From the NCBI GenBank assembly GCA_016719135.1, contig JADKAV010000004.1, forward strand, positions 62,001 to 126,000: 64,000 nucleotides of DNA, given 5' to 3'. The stretch is from Micrococcales bacterium (GTDB lineage: Bacteria; Actinomycetota; Actinomycetes; S36-B12; UBA10799). The first letter of the stretch is position 1, and every line of letters starts with the position of its first letter. Positions 52,995 through 62,396 of the stretch are shown piece after piece. Below the pieces are notes generated by a model. The model was not told where the DNA came from and made no database searches. It saw only the letters and a program-made list of their open reading frames with translations. The position numbers and the translations under genes were made by a program.

Positions 52995-53781
52995 TCAGTC
53001 GGCGGGCGCGGGACGTGCTCCCGGCAATCCCATTGCCTGCCAGGACCCGCACGCGGTAGGTTCCTTTGCCCAGCGCCTGCGTCCGGACGGCCTTGCGCCC
53101 TTTCGCACGGTACGTGCCGGGGAGGTTCTTCCAGGTCCCCGACTGGCGCTTCTGGACCCGGAACCGCCAGGCCTGCCCGCGTTCTGGCTTGGGCATCACC
53201 CGCACACGCAGGTGGCGCCGACTGGCGGTGCGGTAGACCCACGCTGTCGCCGGAGCCGCCCGCTGCGTGAGGGTCATCTCGGCATTGCCGGTCACCGTCA
53301 TGGTGAAGTTCTTGAAATTGCTCGTGTCGCCGTTGCGCTGCACGCGCAGGCCCACAGCGCCATCCGCCAGCGCCCGGGCTTGGTTCACACTGAAGCTCTC
53401 CTGCCAGGTCGTTGAGTCCAACGCACACAGACAGAACGGTTCTCCGATCTGCGGATTGACGAAGCCACCGTCGGCAAACATCTGTTGTCTGCAGTCCTTA
53501 CCCGAGCTGATCTTTGCGTTCGTGGCATTGGTCAGGACCGGCAAGCCGGAGCCTGCATACTCCACGGACTCCCCCGGCTGGAGGGTTCTCGTGAGGTAAC
53601 GGTTGGAGATTCCGATGACCGCCTCGAGCGAGCATGCTGAGGAATTGACCACCTTCACGTTGACGGCCTTGATGGACAGCGAAGCCGCGGAGTCGCCAGG
53701 TGTTTCAGCGGCTTGTACGCCGTCGGCGACCGCCACCGACAAGAGCAATGCGACCCCGATGGCGAATGGTCTGCTGGTCAT
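52987..53781 (-). CDS. Secreted protein with basic C-terminal beta domain
   Basis: 264 residues. Signal peptide AIGVALLLSVAVADGVQAAE. The mature N-terminal domain has three Cys before residue 125 (SSACSL, GKDCRQ, CLCAL). The last 70 residues are a repeating Lys/Arg strand pattern (HLRVRVMPKPERGQAWRF, GTYRVRVLAG). No enzyme motif seen; cell-wall or polymer binding is a guess. Confidence 0.7.
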   Translation of the reverse strand: MTSRPFAIGVALLLSVAVADGVQAAETPGDSAASLSIKAVNVKVVNSSACSLEAVIGISNRYLTRTLQPGESVEYAGSGLPVLTNATNAKISSGKDCRQQMFADGGFVNPQIGEPFCLCALDSTTWQESFSVNQARALADGAVGLRVQRNGDTSNFKNFTMTVTGNAEMTLTQRAAPATAWVYRTASRRHLRVRVMPKPERGQAWRFRVQKRQSGTWKNLPGTYRAKGRKAVRTQALGKGTYRVRVLAGNGIAGSTSRARRLIN

Positions 53782-53905
53782 CGTGACCGGACTCTTCCAC
53801 GTCGACTGATGACTGCAACCACGTCGTGATCTCGCCCACCGTAACCACGCCCGGCGATGGGTGTCCGTGCGAATGCGACATTAGGCTGGCACGGGAGGGG
53901 AACCT

Positions 53906-54649
53906 GTGTACGGTCTGGGCACGGTCATCAATGTCGTCGCGATCCTTGTGGGTGCGAGCATCGGAGTACTGCTCGGCCACCGACTGCCTGAACGAACCCG
54001 TGTCACTGTCACCGACGCGTTGGGCCTGGTCACACTGGTCATCGGTGGCCTGAACGTCGTCGCCCTGCAGGATCAAGCGTTCGTGGACGCGGTCGGTCGC
54101 GGGATCCCACTGCTCATCGTGATCGGGGCACTGCTCTTCGGCGGCATCACCGGGTCACTGCTGCAGATCGAGCGACGACTGGAAGCGTTGGGCGGTTGGC
54201 TGCAGCGCAGACTTGCGGCGGGGGAACCTTCCCGGGAGCGCGCACGTTTCGTGGAGGGTTTCGTCGACTCTTCGCTGGTCTTCTGCATCGGACCGCTGGC
54301 GGTGCTTGGCGCCCTCAGCGACGGACTCGGGCAAGGCATCGACGAACTGACGCTCAAAGCGACGCTCGACGGATTCGCCTCGATCGCCTTCGCCGCGTCT
54401 CTGGGCTGGGGGGTGGCGGCTTCTGCCCTGTCGGTCGGGGTCTGGCAGGGACTGCTCACGGTGCTGGCAGTTCTGCTGGGATCCGTCATGTCCGATGCTT
54501 TGGTCGCGAGTGTCACGGCCACCGGCGGAGTGCTGCTGCTGGGGGTCGGGCTACGGCTGCTCAACATCAAGGCGGTACCGGTCGGCGACATGCTGCCGGC
54601 CCTGATTCTGGCGCCGGTGCTCACCGCCGGGGTCATGGCGCTGACCTGA
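53906..54649 (+). CDS. DUF554 membrane protein
   Basis: 247 residues from GTG 53906, with seven or so helices. DUF554 hallmarks are GTVINVVAILVGASIG at the N-terminus, RFVEGFVDSSLVFCIGPLA and LGWGVAASALSVGVWQG. Function unknown. It is divergent from the secreted-protein gene with a 124-bp gap. The 259 bp after it hold nothing I can identify beyond the start region of the next gene. Confidence 0.9.
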   Translation: MYGLGTVINVVAILVGASIGVLLGHRLPERTRVTVTDALGLVTLVIGGLNVVALQDQAFVDAVGRGIPLLIVIGALLFGGITGSLLQIERRLEALGGWLQRRLAAGEPSRERARFVEGFVDSSLVFCIGPLAVLGALSDGLGQGIDELTLKATLDGFASIAFAASLGWGVAASALSVGVWQGLLTVLAVLLGSVMSDALVASVTATGGVLLLGVGLRLLNIKAVPVGDMLPALILAPVLTAGVMALT

Positions 54650-54908
54650 CCATCGGCGCGGAATGCGGAATCCGCGCAATGACGATCTCAGGTCACCGTC
54701 ATCCGGCCGATCGAGTTGCCGTTATGTCGGGGAACCCCAAGAACCCATCGGTGGCGGCCTTGCTCCCCGCCGGAACGTACGCACGTTGAATTTGGCAGCG
54801 ATACCCGCGATCCACAGAATCCCCCTGGTCTGGGTTCGCGTCCCACTACGGGTGAGCGCGTCTGTGCCAAACTCGACATACCCCTACCGATCGGCTTGGA
54901 GAAATCGC

Positions 54909-55937
54909 ATGGATCTCGGCGTCTACCTCGCATACGCACCCTGGATCGCGCTCGACGAGCAGCTCCAGGTGGCGCGCGAAGCCGACGAACTCGGTTTTCA
55001 CAGCGCATGGGTCGCCGAAACCTGGGGGCAGGACGCGACGGCCGTGCTGTCGGCCTTGGCTGTCACAACGCAGAACATCCGGCTTGGCGCGGCGATCATG
55101 CAGATCCCTGCGCGACAGCCGACCACGGCTGCATCAGCCATCTCGACGATCGACCAGCTGTCCAACGGCCGGGCGATGCTGGGGCTGGGGCTGTCCGGAC
55201 CGCAGGTCTCTGAGGGTTGGTACGGGGTGCCGTTCGTCTCACCGCTGGGCCGGACCCGGGAGTACATCGATATCGTCCGCATGGCACTCGCACGGGAGAA
55301 GGTCGAGTATCACGGCAAGCACTTCCACCTGCCGGTTGAAGACGCCGGGCTCGGACTCGGAAAACCACTGAAGATGATCGGTCGCCCCGTCCAGGACCGG
55401 ATCCCCGTGTACTTGGGCGTGATCGGCGAGAAGACCGTTCGCCAGGCCGGTCAGATGGCTGACGGCTGGCTGCCCGCCTTCTACAGCCCCGAACACGCGC
55501 AGGAATTGAACCAACCCCTGCTTGATGGCATCGCGGCGGCTGGTCGGTTACGCGGCGACGTGAAGATCGCTCCCACCGTGCCGGTCGCCTTGGCCGAAAC
55601 CGTCGAGGAAGCCCGGAATCTTCTGCGACCAATACTCACGTTCTACTTCGGTGCGATGGGCGCCAAGGACAAGAACTTCTACATCCAACTAGCCGCCCGC
55701 TACGGCTTCGGCGATGTCGCCGTGGCATGTCAGGAAGCATTTCTTGCCGGTGACCGGATGGGCGCGGCAATGGCGCTGACGCCGGAGGTCATCGATCTGG
55801 CCGCGATCGCGGCAACGCCAGCCACGCTGGAGAACCGACTGGCCGCCTACGCCGATGCTGGAGTGGACACCTTGATCGCTTTGCCGTTCGGGGACCGCCC
55901 TGGGCTGCTGAAGGCGTTGTCGAGGTACTTGCCGTAG
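54909..55937 (+). CDS. LLM-class F420-dependent oxidoreductase
   Basis: 342 residues from ATG 54909. Luciferase-like barrel: LGFHSAWVAETWGQDA, IRLGAAIMQIPARQPTTAA, and LGLGLSGPQVSEGWYG as the phosphate-binding loop. This pattern is close to N5,N10-methylene-tetrahydromethanopterin reductase-like and F420-linked enzymes of actinobacteria. Substrate unknown. Confidence 0.9.
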   Translation: MDLGVYLAYAPWIALDEQLQVAREADELGFHSAWVAETWGQDATAVLSALAVTTQNIRLGAAIMQIPARQPTTAASAISTIDQLSNGRAMLGLGLSGPQVSEGWYGVPFVSPLGRTREYIDIVRMALAREKVEYHGKHFHLPVEDAGLGLGKPLKMIGRPVQDRIPVYLGVIGEKTVRQAGQMADGWLPAFYSPEHAQELNQPLLDGIAAAGRLRGDVKIAPTVPVALAETVEEARNLLRPILTFYFGAMGAKDKNFYIQLAARYGFGDVAVACQEAFLAGDRMGAAMALTPEVIDLAAIAATPATLENRLAAYADAGVDTLIALPFGDRPGLLKALSRYLP

Positions 55938-55981
55938 GCAACGGGCCAGCAAAACCGCTTGAAATCGGCGGGTGGAAGGGC

Positions 55982-56008
55982 TTGACAATGTCTCGAACAT
56001 GTGTTCGA
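55982..56008 (+). promoter_or_regulatory. SOS (LexA) box on a strong promoter of the DUF222-HNH gene
   Basis: TCGAACATGTGTTCGA (55993-56008) is a perfect match to the mycobacterial LexA box TCGAAC-N4-GTTCGA. A consensus -35 TTGACA (55982-55987) lies just before it, so bound LexA would cover the spacer and -10. The start ATG is only 8 bp after the box. DNA-damage induction of the gene is a strong inference; several 13E12-family genes of M. tuberculosis are in the LexA regulon. Confidence 0.88.
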
Positions 56009-56016
56009 ATACAGGT

Positions 56017-57216
56017 ATGGAGACATCCGTCATCGACCCGTTCCCGTCAGTCAGCGCCGCGCTGGCCGACGCACGCCGGCTCGACGACCAGGACCTCTGC
56101 GACGCCATCCACGACGCCGAAATGGCCCTGCGCCGCCACCAGGCGCACACCGCAGTACTGACCGCGGAACTGAACTCCCGGATCCAGGCCATGGGCTACT
56201 CGCTCAACGGCGCCGCCGAGGAACTGGCCACCATGCTCGCGATCTCCCCGCGCAGCGCCGACCACCGCATGGACACCGCCGTGGGACTGTGTGACCGGGA
56301 ACTACTGTGGGCCGCGCTGTACGACGGGCGCATCGACCAGGCCAAAGCCGTGCGATCCACGACCTGCTCGCCGCGATCCCCGACCCCCGCCGCGAAGAAC
56401 TCGAACTCATCGCGGTCGGCTACGCGCAGTCCCACACCGGCCACCAACTGCGCAAGAAACTACTGGCCCTGACCTGCCAAGACCCCGACGACACCCTGCG
56501 CCGTCAAGCCGTCGACCGGCGCGGAGTCTGGATACAACCGGCCGGGCACGGCATGGCCGACATCAGCGCCTACCTATCGGCCGAACACGCCGAAATCTTC
56601 ACGGAAGCCCCTGACGAAACTCGCCGCCGCCGACGACTGCGCCGACCCCTACCAGCAAGGCGACGCCCGCACCGCCACCCAACGCCAAGCCGACGCCCTG
56701 GTCGGGTTCCTGGACCTACACACCACCGTGGACGTCACTGTGGATGTGGTGATCAGCGCCGATGCGCTGATCGGGGACAACGACTGGACCCCGGAATCCA
56801 AACGCCTGGGACCGATCGGCTCGCAGATCGCCCGCGACCTGTGCACCAGCCCCGACGCCCGCTGGCGGCGGCTGGTCACCGACCCGGTCACCGGCCAACT
56901 CGCCGCCATGGCAACCATCAAATACCGCATCCCCGACCACATCCGCCACGCCGTCAAAGCCCGCGACCTCACCTGCCGGTTCCCGGCTGCCACGCCCGCG
57001 CCGAATACTTCGACTGCGACCACATCATCGCCCACCCCACCGGCGCCACCTGCCCGGACAACCTCGCCGGGCTGTGCCGACGCCACCACCGCACCAAAAC
57101 CTTCACCGCCTGGAAAACCCGACGCGACCCCAACACCCCACCCACGACCTCATCTGGACCAGCCCCTGGGCCGAACCCACCGCACCACCGCCCACCGCTA
57201 CAAACAAGACGAATAA
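56017..57216 (+). pseudogene. DUF222-HNH (13E12-type) gene, five frameshifts
   Basis: DUF222 begins METSVIDPFPSVSAALADA at ATG 56017. The reading frame must be changed five times: near 56350 (CCC to CC), 56610 (CCC to CCCC), 56985 (GGG to GG), 57135 and 57168 (both C-run deletions). Each is a one-base change in a C or G run. Restored, it holds the DUF222 core (LLAAIPDPRREELE, KLAAADDCADPYQQ, SADALIGDNDW), an HNH core with CDHIIAHPTGAT and NLAGLCRRHHR, and ends HRTTAHRYKQDE at TAA 57214-57216. The intact product would be about 400 residues. Confidence 0.88.
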
Positions 57217-57241
57217 CCCCGGTGTGCCTGCGGTTACCTCG

Positions 57242-58204
57242 CTAGCGGACCACCCACAGCTGCGCGAACTTGTAGGACTCGTATCCCGATGTTGCGGGTG
57301 CCCGTAGCGTCATACGTACGAACAGTCTGGTGGCCCGGCCCGTTGTGCGGATCACCACCTTGCCGCGCTTTGTCGTGACCCGGGCGAACTTCCGTTTGGA
57401 TCCCTTCGCGGAGAGTTTGGTGCCCCATCTGACGGAGACCTTCGCGCGCTGCTTCGCGTTGGTCACCACCGGCCGCTTGAGAAGCACGGTCCGACCCTTG
57501 CGCTTGATGCGGGCGGGCGGCTTCACGGAGGCGGTCTGCTTGACGACCGGCACCACGTCAGGTGTGACCTCCAACGACCCGTCCAGATACCACCCGACCC
57601 CGCGACTCAGATCCAGATACTCGTCAGCCAAGTCACACAATGAGCCTTGCAGCGACGGCGTCGACGTGCCGGCCACAGCGAAGCCTTGCGAGCCGGAATC
57701 ATACGCCCGCCCCGTCGCACCCCCGATCGAATCGGTCGCCGCCGACGACGCATTGGCTGTTCCCGTGACGGTGCAGGAACCCAGGACGCCGACGCTGAGC
57801 GTCACGTTGTACGGCACTGTCAATTCCATCGCACCGCCTGCTGCAAGGGCGCCGGTGACCTCGGCCCGCCTGACATCAACCGTGACAAGACCGCCAGGCG
57901 CAATGATGCCGGGCCACGACTGCCCGGACACGGGGAACCGCAGTCCGCCCCCGGCCAGTGAGCCGGTCATCCGGACCGCGCCGGTTGAGGTGATGTAGGC
58001 GTAGTAGGTGCCGCCGCCCGCCTTGGGCAATGCGACGTAGCTGCACCCTGGGACCAGCGCCTCCCCGAAGGGCGTGGCCTGCGCACATGCAGGAAGCGTT
58101 GCGACCGCGGAACCGTTGTCGGGTACGGGCGCGGCCTGCGCCGGTGGCGCGGCAAGTAGGCCAGCGCATAGCGCAGCCGCTGAAATCGGTGCGGCGATTC
58201 TCAT
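57242..58204 (-). CDS. Secreted protein with basic C-terminal beta domain
   Basis: 320 residues. Signal peptide PISAAALCAGLLAAPPAQAA. The mature part has four Cys (ATLPACAQ, VPGCSY, LGSCTV, GSLCDL) and a Gly/Ala-rich beta region. The last ~85 residues alternate basic and hydrophobic residues (KVSVRWGTKLSAKGSK, FVRMTLRAP) and end WVVR. No family recognised; an exported surface protein. Confidence 0.7.
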   Translation of the reverse strand: MRIAAPISAAALCAGLLAAPPAQAAPVPDNGSAVATLPACAQATPFGEALVPGCSYVALPKAGGGTYYAYITSTGAVRMTGSLAGGGLRFPVSGQSWPGIIAPGGLVTVDVRRAEVTGALAAGGAMELTVPYNVTLSVGVLGSCTVTGTANASSAATDSIGGATGRAYDSGSQGFAVAGTSTPSLQGSLCDLADEYLDLSRGVGWYLDGSLEVTPDVVPVVKQTASVKPPARIKRKGRTVLLKRPVVTNAKQRAKVSVRWGTKLSAKGSKRKFARVTTKRGKVVIRTTGRATRLFVRMTLRAPATSGYESYKFAQLWVVR

Positions 58205-58331
58205 GCGACCAGATAACCACGTCTGCGGCATGCGGGCCCAGCCACCTGCACTTCCTGCCCAACGCCAGACGCATGTCCATCGCAGAGCAACTGCGGGACC
58301 CACTCGCCGTCGCGATCAGCCACCGCGACAC

Positions 58332-59888
58332 CTACAACTTCGGATACCCCGTGATCCGCTGAATCTCCTTGTACAAGGGCCGCAACTGTTCGTAGGTCTT
58401 GGAGTACACGCTCTCGTACAGCTGGCTGTACAACTGCCGGTTCTCGGGGATCGGCTCGAACACTTCGGCCGGCCGGGTCATGTGCTGGGCCGCCTCCTCG
58501 ATGTCGGCGTAAATGCCCATCCCCACCGCGGCATCCATGGCTGCCCCGACCACAGACGTCTCCGGCGTGTGGGGCCGGTACACCGGCAAGTCGAAGATGT
58601 CCGCGGTCATCTGCATGATCGAGTCGCTGCGCGAGCCGCCGCCGGTGGCCCGCAGTTCGGTGATCGGGACCCCGTTCTTCTTCTCGGTCAGGCGGGCGCC
58701 CTCTTTGAGCGCGAAGACGATGCCCTCCAGGATCGCCCGGTACAGGTGGGCGCGAGTGTGGACATCACCGAAGCCGAACACAGCGCCCTTCGCGTATGGC
58801 TCCAGGTCCGGCCCGGGGGTCCAGTAGGGCTGACAGACCAGGCCCTGTGAGCCCGGCGGCACGTCGCGCACGAGCTCTTCGAGCAGCTCCTCGGGCGCCT
58901 GCCCGGAGTCAGCGGCCATCAGCCGTTCTTGCAGCCCGAACTCCTCCTTGAACCAGGAGACCATCCACAAGCCACGCACTACGGCCACCTCGGTGTAGAA
59001 CTCCCCCGGCACCGCCGACGAGTAGGGCGGCAGCATCGGCCGCAGCTCCACGTACTTCTGGATCTGCGTGTTGATTGTGGCAGTGGTGCCGAAACTGATG
59101 CACGCCACCTCCGGGGTCAGACAGCCCGAACCGATGATGTCGCACGCCTTGTCATTGGACGCCGCGATGAACGGCAACCCGCCGGGCAGTCCCGTCTCCT
59201 CGGCGGCCTGCGCGGTGATCCGGCCCAACGACTGTGTCGGGCGTACCAAGTCCGGCAACTTCTCCCGCTCCATCGGAAACATGCGCCACTTGAGGTCGAA
59301 CCTGCCCGCCCAGTCCGAGGACTTCACGTCGAACGGGACGGTACCGATGGCGTTACCGGCGGAGTCCACGTACTGCCCGGTCAGCCGATGCGTCAGGTAG
59401 CCGGACAGGAACAGGAATTTGTGCGTGCGCTCCCAGATGTCAGGCTGGTTCTGCTGGATCCAGTTCGACCGGCAGTACTGCGTGGCGTACTCGACCAGCG
59501 GATAGACCCGCGCCGCCTTGAGCACCGGCATGGTGAACCCCGGCAGCACTTTGTGGATGTCGGCCTTGCGCTGGTCCAGCCAGACGATCGCCGGCCGCAG
59601 TGGCTTCCCATCACGGTCGACGTTGATCATCGTCACCCGCTGAGTCGTGACCGTCGCCGCGAGGATCCGTTCCGCGGAAATCCCGGATTCCTCGAGCAGT
59701 TGCCGCGTGGTGAGACACAACATCTCCCAGTAGTACTCCGGACGCTGCTCGGCGTAGCCTGGCTGCTCGGCGAAGTACGGCTCGATCGGCGTCTTCACCA
59801 GGTGGTGGATCTCTCCATTGAAGTCGACCAGGGCCGCGCGCATCGACTGGGTGCCCGCGTCGATGGCCACGATCAGATCCGCGCTCAT
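58332..59888 (-). CDS. FGGY-family carbohydrate kinase
   Basis: 518 residues. N-terminal ATPase loop AIDAGTQSMRAALVD, substrate region VWLDQRKADI, catalytic-type SNDKACDIIGSG and second phosphate loop ISFGTTATIN. The FGGY C-terminal domain has RATGGGSRSDSIMQM. It phosphorylates a polyol or sugar (glycerol-, xylulose- or erythritol-like). ATG 59888 overlaps the stop of the FAD oxidase gene upstream (ATGA), so the two act in one pathway by inference. Confidence 0.92.
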   Translation of the reverse strand: MSADLIVAIDAGTQSMRAALVDFNGEIHHLVKTPIEPYFAEQPGYAEQRPEYYWEMLCLTTRQLLEESGISAERILAATVTTQRVTMINVDRDGKPLRPAIVWLDQRKADIHKVLPGFTMPVLKAARVYPLVEYATQYCRSNWIQQNQPDIWERTHKFLFLSGYLTHRLTGQYVDSAGNAIGTVPFDVKSSDWAGRFDLKWRMFPMEREKLPDLVRPTQSLGRITAQAAEETGLPGGLPFIAASNDKACDIIGSGCLTPEVACISFGTTATINTQIQKYVELRPMLPPYSSAVPGEFYTEVAVVRGLWMVSWFKEEFGLQERLMAADSGQAPEELLEELVRDVPPGSQGLVCQPYWTPGPDLEPYAKGAVFGFGDVHTRAHLYRAILEGIVFALKEGARLTEKKNGVPITELRATGGGSRSDSIMQMTADIFDLPVYRPHTPETSVVGAAMDAAVGMGIYADIEEAAQHMTRPAEVFEPIPENRQLYSQLYESVYSKTYEQLRPLYKEIQRITGYPKL

Positions 59889-61582
59889 GGCCGGCTCCCG
59901 AGGCCGAGCGTGTTACCGGGGTTCATGATCCCGTCGGGGTCGAAGTGCGCCTTCAATGCCCGCAGGACGTCCATCTCGGTGCGGCCCAAATACGTCTCGA
60001 GCCAGGGCGCGAAGAGATTTCCCACTCCATGGTGATGGCTGGTCGAGCCACCCGATTCGACGATCTTGTCGATGATGGCGTCGCGGAACGCGAAGTATTC
60101 GTCAGAGTCGGTGGGCCGCAGCACGAGGATGAAGTAGAGGTTCGTCCCCTGCGGATAGAAGTGCGACGCGTGCGTCATGCACACCGTGCCCGGCCGGCTC
60201 TTCACGAATTCCCGCACGGTCGTGTATACCTCTGCGAGGTTGTCCCAGGTGACCGATGTCTCCAGGGTGTCGATGATCATCCCGAAGTCGAGGATGTCTT
60301 CGCGCAGGAAAGAATCGGAGTACCGTCCGTGCTCCCACTGCTTCTCCGCGTACCCCGTCAACGACATTCCACCGTGGTCTTTGGCGATCCGCTTGACCTG
60401 TGACGCGACATGTTTGGCGAAGCCCTTCTCCCCCTCTGCGGTGCCCACACACAGACAGCGCTGCCACGGCTTGAAGCCACGCTTGGTGAGGAATGTGTTG
60501 GCCAGGCCCGCATCGAACCCCTTGAGCGCCAGGCCGCGCTCGGTCTCCTCGGGGTCGGAGATGCGCAGAATCGCGGGCATGCCGAACTCGCCCTGGACGA
60601 CCTCCCTGCTGAACTCCACGGCCGCGTCCCAGTTGGGCAACATGAACGCGAAGCGCTGCGTGTTCTCAGGCTGGTAGCGGAAGATCTTCAGGGTCGCCTC
60701 GACCAGCACCCCGAACGTGCCCTCATTGCCCTTGAGGATGTCGTTGACCTTCGGACCGGTCGCTGAAGCCGGGAAGTCCTTGGTCCGGATGGTCCCCACC
60801 GGCGTGACGTACTCCTGGCTGATGACCAGGTCGTACGCGTCGCCGTAGTAGGTGGAGGCCTGCCCGGTCCCCAGTGCAGCGATCCACCCACCGACCGAGG
60901 CCAGTTCGAACGACTGCGGGAAGTACCCGCAGGTGAACGCACGGTTCGTGCCGTACAACCTCGGGGCGTCGTTGAGCAGCGCTTCGAAGTCCGAGCCGAT
61001 GAGTCCGGGTTGCACCACCACCGTCATGTTGCGCTCATTGATGGCCAGCAGCTTGTTCATGTGCGTGGCCATGACCAACGTCACGCCGCCCCTGTCTGCG
61101 CGGGTACCCATCACGACACCCGAACCCGCGCCGTACGGAACCACCGGAATCTTGTGCTCGGCGCAGTAGCCGACGAGTGCGGCGACGTCCTGCTTGTCGC
61201 GCGGGTGCACCACCAGGTCCGGGACAGCTGTCACCTTGCCGTCCCGCAGAGCCAGATTCTCGTCGAGGGTCTTGCCGTGGCCGTACTTGACGCGGCTGAA
61301 GTCGTCGTCGGAAACGTTCTGTGCGCCGACGATCGCCTCGATGGCGGCGCGGTGTTCCGGTGCGATGGCGGCCGGCGCCTCGAGGTGGACCGGCTCGTCG
61401 CCCTGACTCACTGGGCGCACGAAGTCCGCGTCGGTCATGCCGAACTCGTCCTTGAACATCTTGACCCAGCCCGCGCTCGGGTGCTTGAACCGTGTGGGAT
61501 CCAGCGAGAACGCGGCACGGTAGGAGCCCGTGCGGGCATTCGCTTCGCGCCAATGGGGTGTGCGTGGTTCCTTGCGTGCCAT
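59885..61582 (-). CDS. FAD-binding oxidase, alkylglycerone-phosphate-synthase-like
   Basis: 565 residues from ATG 61582 (GGGAGG upstream). VAO/PCMH-type FAD domain at about 120-300: VPYGAGSGVVMGT, QPGLIGSDFEALL, and VGGWIAALGTGQ. The cap domain ends with the HHH active-site stretch GGSTSHHHGVGN and the DPDGIMNPGNTLG tail, as in AGPS. Relatives include D-lactate/glycolate oxidases, so ether-lipid synthesis is only one option. It is coupled to the FGGY kinase. Confidence 0.85.
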   Translation of the reverse strand: MARKEPRTPHWREANARTGSYRAAFSLDPTRFKHPSAGWVKMFKDEFGMTDADFVRPVSQGDEPVHLEAPAAIAPEHRAAIEAIVGAQNVSDDDFSRVKYGHGKTLDENLALRDGKVTAVPDLVVHPRDKQDVAALVGYCAEHKIPVVPYGAGSGVVMGTRADRGGVTLVMATHMNKLLAINERNMTVVVQPGLIGSDFEALLNDAPRLYGTNRAFTCGYFPQSFELASVGGWIAALGTGQASTYYGDAYDLVISQEYVTPVGTIRTKDFPASATGPKVNDILKGNEGTFGVLVEATLKIFRYQPENTQRFAFMLPNWDAAVEFSREVVQGEFGMPAILRISDPEETERGLALKGFDAGLANTFLTKRGFKPWQRCLCVGTAEGEKGFAKHVASQVKRIAKDHGGMSLTGYAEKQWEHGRYSDSFLREDILDFGMIIDTLETSVTWDNLAEVYTTVREFVKSRPGTVCMTHASHFYPQGTNLYFILVLRPTDSDEYFAFRDAIIDKIVESGGSTSHHHGVGNLFAPWLETYLGRTEMDVLRALKAHFDPDGIMNPGNTLGLGSRP

Positions 61583-61669
61583 GTCGTTCCTCCCGGTCAA
61601 ACAGCTCCTGGCCCATTGTGACACTTAACCGTCAGGCGTAACACAGCGCCGCGCATGTAGGGTCCGGGC

Positions 61670-62284
61670 ATGACCTCACGTACCCGAGTCCGTCGACTGC
61701 CGGAGAAGGCGAGCACGGACGAAGCCGTTCTTCACGCGATCCTCGATCAGGCCGTCGTGGCTCACATCGGGATCGTCGACGAGGGCCAGCCCTTTGTTCT
61801 ACCCGTCGCGTGCGCGCGCGACGGCGACCGTCTGCTCGTGCACGGCTCGACAGGCAGTCGCCTGATGCGCCAGATGGCCCAAGGATCACCCGTATGCGCC
61901 ACCGTCACCCTGCTGGATGGCATGGTCTTGGCGCGCAGCGCTTTCAACTCCTCCATGCACTACCGCAGCGCCATGATCCTGGGCGTGGCGCAGCCCGTCG
62001 ATGACGACCTTGAAGCACTGCGCGTACTCACCGACCACCTGCTGCCGGGCCGCTGGGAAGCGCTGCGCGAGCCGACGCGCAAAGAACTCGCGGCCACCCT
62101 GGTACTGGCGCTGCCACTGCGGGAATGGTCGGTGAAGATCAGCGACAGTCCACCGGAGGACGAGCCAGATGATCTCGACGATCCCGTGTGGGCCGGGGTG
62201 GTGCCGCTGCGGATGGTCCAGGGAGACCCTGTGCCCGCCCCGGACCTCCGATTCGATCTCCCGGCTCCGGTCACCCAGGCGTAA
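61670..62284 (+). CDS. Pyridoxamine 5'-phosphate oxidase-like FMN-binding protein
   Basis: 204 residues. Split-barrel flavin fold of the nitroimidazole-resistance/PNPOx-like type: HIGIVDEGQPFVLPVACARDGD, HGSTGSRLMRQM and NSSMHYRSAMILG are all family patterns. It probably binds FMN or F420. Divergent from the AGPS-like gene with an 87-bp gap. Confidence 0.88.
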   Translation: MTSRTRVRRLPEKASTDEAVLHAILDQAVVAHIGIVDEGQPFVLPVACARDGDRLLVHGSTGSRLMRQMAQGSPVCATVTLLDGMVLARSAFNSSMHYRSAMILGVAQPVDDDLEALRVLTDHLLPGRWEALREPTRKELAATLVLALPLREWSVKISDSPPEDEPDDLDDPVWAGVVPLRMVQGDPVPAPDLRFDLPAPVTQA

Positions 62285-62396
62285 GCAGCCGACTCGGCCA
62301 CCCTGGCATGAAATTCCTGCAGAGGTGACCTTCCGGTGATGCATTACTCCGGCCGACGTGTCAGGCTCGAGCCACACCCAATACAAGGAGGTCAAT

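Noticed and set aside
58265..58362. Small plus-strand frame MSIAEQLRDPLAVAIS
   Set aside because: No ribosome site, and its end is antisense to the kinase C-terminus.
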